Positions 59,627-64,000 of a stretch of 64,000 nucleotides of DNA are shown piece after piece. Below the pieces are notes generated by a model. The model was not told where the DNA came from. It did not search any database and saw only the letters and a program-made list of their open reading frames with translations. The translations under genes were made by a program, and so were the position numbers. The DNA comes from Opitutus sp. (lineage in GTDB: Bacteria > Verrucomicrobiota > Verrucomicrobiia > Opitutales > Opitutaceae), in contig JANPZY010000004.1 in assembly GCA_024707325.1 (NCBI GenBank), positions 558,001 through 622,000 of the forward strand, in the 5' to 3' direction. The number at the start of each line of letters is the position of its first letter. Position 1 is the first letter of the stretch.

Positions 59627-60694
59627 ATGTCCAATTACTCCGTTCCCCCTTTCCTGAGTGAACTGCTGCATGCGCGCTCGCCCTCCGGCTACGAGGCCGA
59701 GGCCCAGGCTGTTTACGACAAATACGTCAAAGGCTCCGCCGACGAATACTCCGGCGACGCGCTCGGCAACCGTATCGCCACGCTCAACCCGAAGGGCGAT
59801 CCCGTGCTCATGCTCGCGGGCCACATGGACGAGCTCGGCCTCATCATCACCTACGTCAACAAGGACGGTTATCTCTATTTCGACACCATCGGCGGACACG
59901 ATCTCAGCGTGATCTCCGGCCGTCGCGTGATCATCCAGACCGCCAACGGTCCGGTGAAAGGCGTCACCGGCAAGCGCGCGATTCACCTGATGGACGAGGA
60001 GGATCGCAAACGCGTGCCGAAGAAGCACGAGATCTGGATCGATATCGGCGCCTCGTCGAAAAAGGACGCGCTCGCGCGCGTCTCGATCGGCGACGTCGCC
60101 ACCTACGATCACGAACTCGAACTGATCAACGGCAGCATCGGCACCGCTCGCGCCTTCGACAACAAAGTCGGCGCCTACATCGTCGGCGAAACGCTCGTTC
60201 GCCTCGCGAAGGAGAAGAAGAAACTCGCTGCCAAGGTCGTCAGCGTCGCGACTTCGCAGGAAGAGATCGGCACGCGCGGCGCCACGACCGCGGCGTATCT
60301 CGTGAACCCGCACATCGCCGTCGCGATCGACGTCGGCCACGCCACCGATCACCCCGATTGCGACAACCGCCGCTTCGGTGAAACCAAACTCGGCGGCGGC
60401 CCGATCCTCTGCCGCGGCGCGAACATCAATCCCAAGGTTTACCAGAAGCTGCTCGCGGCCGCGAAGAAGGCGAAGATCCCGTATCAACTCGAGGCGGATC
60501 CCCGCCCCACCGGCACCGACGCGCGCGCGATCCAGATGGGCCGCGGCGGCGTGGCGACCGGCCTCGTGAGCATCCCGCTCCGCTACATGCACACGCCGAG
60601 CGAGGTCGTGGATCTCGAAGACGTGGAACGTTGCGTGAAACTCCTCGTTGAGTTCGCGAAGTCGCTCGAAAAAGGCGACTACGCCCACTGGTAA
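59627..60694 (+). CDS. M42 family metallopeptidase (glutamyl aminopeptidase-like)
   Basis: PSGYEAEAQAVYDKYV; LMLAGHMDELGLIITYV; ARAFDNKVGAYIVGETL; ATSQEEIGTRGATTAAY. Confidence 0.92.
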   Translation: MSNYSVPPFLSELLHARSPSGYEAEAQAVYDKYVKGSADEYSGDALGNRIATLNPKGDPVLMLAGHMDELGLIITYVNKDGYLYFDTIGGHDLSVISGRRVIIQTANGPVKGVTGKRAIHLMDEEDRKRVPKKHEIWIDIGASSKKDALARVSIGDVATYDHELELINGSIGTARAFDNKVGAYIVGETLVRLAKEKKKLAAKVVSVATSQEEIGTRGATTAAYLVNPHIAVAIDVGHATDHPDCDNRRFGETKLGGGPILCRGANINPKVYQKLLAAAKKAKIPYQLEADPRPTGTDARAIQMGRGGVATGLVSIPLRYMHTPSEVVDLEDVERCVKLLVEFAKSLEKGDYAHW

Positions 60695-60695
60695 G

Positions 60696-60970
60696 GCTCG
60701 GTCCCGACTCGAGCCCGAGTGCGTCCCAAGTCGCGACCAAGTGCGGACGCGGTCGCGACAAGGTGCGCACATCCTTGAGCAAAGGTGCGGACACGGTCGA
60801 CCAAAGGTCCGCACACGCTCGACCGAAAGTCCGCACGTGGTCGCGACAAGGTGCAGCCCTCGTCGCACGAAAGTGCGGACATGGTGGCGACAAGGTGCGT
60901 GCCGGGTCGCAACGATGTGCGCACTCGAGAACCGGCGGTGCGGCATGGGTCGAGCCGCGGTGCGCTCCCG
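60696..60970 (+). repeat. 22-bp tandem repeat array E (longest)
   Basis: about 12 units in register from 60719 to 60959, e.g. GTGCGGACGCGGTCGCGACAAG, GTCCGCACGTGGTCGCGACAAG, GTGCGGACATGGTGGCGACAAG. Confidence 0.95.
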
Positions 60971-60976
60971 CTCATT

Positions 60977-61093
60977 TGTCATTCTGAGCGAAGCGAAGAA
61001 TCCAGCTGGAGACTCGTAGTCGCGCACCGCAACGAAGTGCGCACTGGATGTCAGACTAGCCTTCCGCTGAACTTCGCTTCGCTCAGAATGACA
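60977..61093. repeat. 117-bp element with perfect 22-bp terminal inverted repeats
   Basis: TGTCATTCTGAGCGAAGCGAAG (60977-60998) and its exact reverse complement CTTCGCTTCGCTCAGAATGACA (61072-61093). Confidence 0.9.
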
Positions 61094-61099
61094 GGAAAC

Positions 61100-61139
61100 G
61101 AAAACGCGGAGCAGCGCATGTGCGCCGCCCCGCGTTTTT
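61100..61139. terminator. bidirectional-looking terminator downstream of the GH9 gene
   Basis: AAAACGCGGagcagcgca-tg-tgcgccgccCCGCGTTTTT imperfect stem with flanking A/T tracts. Confidence 0.65.
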
Positions 61140-61143
61140 CGGG

Positions 61144-63716
61144 TCACTTGTTGAGCAAGTGATCCGCGGCGAGGACGAGGAACACGAAGTCCGACGTCGA
61201 GTGGCCGAGGCAGTATTCCGTCTGCTGCCAGAGGAAGGGCCAATCGAGGAGCTCGGGGTAATCCGGACGAATGAGCGCCGTGCCCGACGCGATGCCGCCG
61301 GGGATGTAGGACCAGTCGCCGCGATTCACGCCGTAGGCAGTCGTGAGGATTTCGCGCCGACGCCGGAAACGAACGACGCGTTGTTCGAACCGGGATGGCA
61401 GCCCAGCATGAAGTTGATCGCGTGCAGCATGTATTCGCGCGGGAAGATGTCCGGCGCACCGGTGTGCAGATAGTATTGCTCCACGCCGAAACGCTGGATG
61501 CCCCAGCCCGCGCCCCAGATGTCGGGCTTATACGGAAGACCGTAGGGCGTTTCTTTTTCGAGTTCGTCCACCTTCGCGCGGAATTCCGTGAGCGCTCCGC
61601 GGATCTTTTTCCCGTAGGCCGGATCCTTCACGAGCGAGAGAGAGCGCGCGCCGAGCCAGCCCACACGATCGACGTTTTCCACGATGAGGTCACCAGCCTC
61701 GACGATCGCGTCCGCATATTGCTTTTCACCGGTGGTCTGAAGCAGCTCGATCGCGGCCTCGAGTCGCAGCAGCGGGAATGGCATGCGGCGCATCCACTCG
61801 GGACCGTCGGTCGGTTTTGTGTTGGTCCAAAGTTCCTGCGCGATTCGCAGCGCGTCGGCCGCAAGTTCGTCATTGTAGCCCTTGAGCACGCGCGCCGCCG
61901 CGGCGAGTCCGGCGGCGGTCTTCAACTCGCGCATCGGATTCTCTTCGGTGAACACCCAGCGGTCGTCCGCGGAACCTTTGGAGCCGAGCGGAGGCAGCCC
62001 GTCGATCTGCGGCTCGTCCTGAGAACCTTCGACCGCGGCCTTCGTGAGCACTTTGAACGCGCGACCGTCGGTGTCCTGAAACACTTCGTTGTCGCTCATT
62101 ACGGCGGCGTCGCCGAGGTGCGTGTATTGACGAAGCGAGGGCGAAATGATGCCGCGATAAAGACGGCCGAGCGCCTTGTATCCACCAATCACGGACAAGA
62201 GACCGTGTTCGATCTGCTGGAGAATGTCCTGCTTTCCGTCGGGCCGGTGGATGTCGACGATGAGGCGCTCCTGATCGACCGTGGTGTTGTCCAGATCCGG
62301 CTGGAACAACTCGTGAGCGAGCGCGAGCCCGTGCACCGTGCCAATCTGTGATTCGACGCGGAGATCGTAGTCGCCGGCGTCGTGCCAGCCGCCGCGGTTG
62401 ATGCCGGGCACGTGGTCGCCGGGTTTGAACTTCGTCAACGTCGACGGGCCCTGAATGTAGCCGTCGAAGTGATTGTGATTCACCGGCGCCATCAGTGCGT
62501 CGTCGAGGTGACAGAATCCGTGCCAGACGCGGTAGCGATCGTTGACGCGCATGTGGCACATCTGCACCGGAAGAAAATACTCGACCGTCGGCTGCCACAC
62601 GTGGCGCTTGAAGACATCGGGGCTGATCTGAAACGCGTTGGAGCGCTGGTCGCCGTAGCCGACGACGTAGAGGCCGGGCTCTTTCACGTCGGAGAAATCG
62701 AAGTGCAGGTAACGGAAACGCATGAAGCGTCCCCAATCCTTCGCCGGGCGCTGTGCGACGCGCTCGAGGCCGGCGCCGGTCGCACGATAGAGAATGACGG
62801 GCTTCAGGTCCGCGTCGGTCTCGTGCTTGTCGAGTTCGATCACGGCGACCTTTGGCTGGTCGGGATGATAACCGACCTGCGACACCTGAATCACAGGCTC
62901 CGACTTCCAGTTCGGAATGATGTGCGGCGTGACGAGCCACTCGATCGCGCTGGCCGTGACCTTGGCCGGGACAAGCGCACGCACGACGAACCAGCCATTG
63001 CTGTGCTGGGCGCGTCCGTCGAGCAACTGGAGTTCGCCGCCCTTCACCGCCTCGATCGTCATCCGCTGACGATCGGACTCGGGTGCGATGACGAGCTTCT
63101 TGCCGGTGCCAAGGGGCGCGATCTCGTAACCACTTTCCTGATACGCACCGGGACCGTTGGCCTGACGCGGGAAGTTGCCAATGCTGCCGCCAATCTCGTA
63201 GCTCTTGTCGAAGATGAAGCCGGGGAAGAGCTCGAGGTTGAAGCCGACCTTCCCCACCCACTCGTCGGGGACAGGCGCGTCGAGATCGACGATGATGCGG
63301 AACGCGCTGCCGGCAGGTTTCACCTTCACCGTGTAGCTGAGCGCCAAGTCAGGATAGCTGATCGGGTTGAAACCCTTGCGGTTCTTCGAGTCGTCGGGGA
63401 ACGACATGTGGACCGAAATCTCCTGCGCGTCGCGGTTGACCTGACGCGGACCGACCACCGGCGTCGGCTGCCACTGGCCAGGCGTCGGCGAGAGCCGCAG
63501 ATCGCCGTTGGTGGCGACACGCAGGCCATTCTGGATGATGCCCACGCCGCCCTGGTGGCTCTCCGGATAATAGTCGTGCGCGAGCATGACGTTGAGCCCG
63601 CGCGTCTCGAGGTATTCGAGTTCGTTGATCGCGAGCGGCGCATTTGCGCCCGACTGGGCCAGCGCCACACCCGCCGTCAGAGCGAACACGGGGAGGGATT
63701 GGGGTAGATATCGCAT
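61144..63716 (-). CDS. glycoside hydrolase family 9 with N-terminal cellulase Ig-like domain (frameshift about 61349-61356)
   Basis: signal peptide; GGWHDAGDYDLRVESQ catalytic-region motif; CHPGSNNASFVSGVG; C-terminus VNRGDWSYIPGGIASGTALIRPDYPELLDWPFLWQQTEYCLGHSTSDFVFLVLAADHLL in another frame. Confidence 0.88.
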
Positions 63717-63789
63717 AGGAAAACAGGGGCTCGCAGGTAATTGAAACCGTGCGCCGGTTGCGGCCGGACCGGCGCACGTAAGCAGGGCT

Positions 63790-64000
63790 TCAGCTCTTCT
63801 TCGCCAGTCGTCCCAGACGGTCGATCAACTCAAAGCAGGCGCGACCGTTGTGATACGGGCATTTCCAGAAGCTCACCTTGTTGAACCGCGGGAGTGGCTG
63901 TCCGTCCTTGGTGACACCGCGGAGCCATTCGCCGTGCTCGCGATCGATCAGGAACTTCTCGATGAAATCCCAGCTCTTGAGCCCCTGCTTCAGGTAGGCG
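63790..64000 (-). CDS. N-acylglucosamine/cellobiose 2-epimerase (AGE) family protein, C-terminal fragment (truncated by window end)
   Basis: reverse strand reads AYLKQGLKSWDFIEKFLIDREHGEWLRGVTKDGQPLPRFNKVSFWKCPYHNGRACFELIDRLGRLAKKS; not in ORF track because no start is present. Confidence 0.8.
   Translation of the reverse strand, partial: AYLKQGLKSWDFIEKFLIDREHGEWLRGVTKDGQPLPRFNKVSFWKCPYHNGRACFELIDRLGRLAKKS

Noticed and set aside
60696-60970. CRISPR array
   Set aside because: Units are contiguous 22-mers with no unique spacers, degenerate between copies and located at gene 3' ends; no cas genes in the window.
59543-61459. 638-aa minus-strand ORF
   Set aside because: Antisense to the M42 peptidase and translates array E (repetitive Arg/Val/Cys text such as HHVRTFVRRGLHLVATT); not a protein.

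Overview
This 64 kb, GC-rich window looks like a Verrucomicrobiota/Opitutaceae-type chromosome. That placement is inferred from gene content, not from a search. Left part (0-28 kb): a MacB-like permease fragment, an NMT1/THI5-type ABC importer, two methyltransferases, rimO, mpl, a hybrid histidine kinase with cheR, priA, a Fur-family regulator, an M23 peptidase, a secreted SAM-hydrolase-like protein, hemW, an M48 peptidase, xseB, dxs, tRNA-Gly(CCC), recR and ybaB. Centre (about 28.5-57.3 kb): one long, co-oriented, translationally coupled exopolysaccharide/O-antigen-type locus with asnB, a Wzm/Wzt ABC exporter, many glycosyltransferases, a carbamoyltransferase, a Wzy-like polymerase, FkbM and WcaF-like enzymes, an O-antigen-ligase family protein and a polyprenyl-phosphate sugar transferase. 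Right part: an FAD oxidoreductase, hisA, an M42 peptidase, a GH9 glycosidase and an AGE-family epimerase fragment. Two signals stand out. (1) Five intergenic arrays of a degenerate 22-bp tandem repeat have an internal 8-3-8-3 layout (GTGCGGAC-nnn-GTCGCGAC-AAG). Each starts within a few nt of the 3' end of a gene, always in the same orientation as that gene, and several share further repeat modules on the distal side. (2) Ten genes each carry an apparent single-base frameshift, often in homopolymers. These most likely reflect assembly or sequencing indels, and one creates a false Wzm-Wzt fusion ORF.
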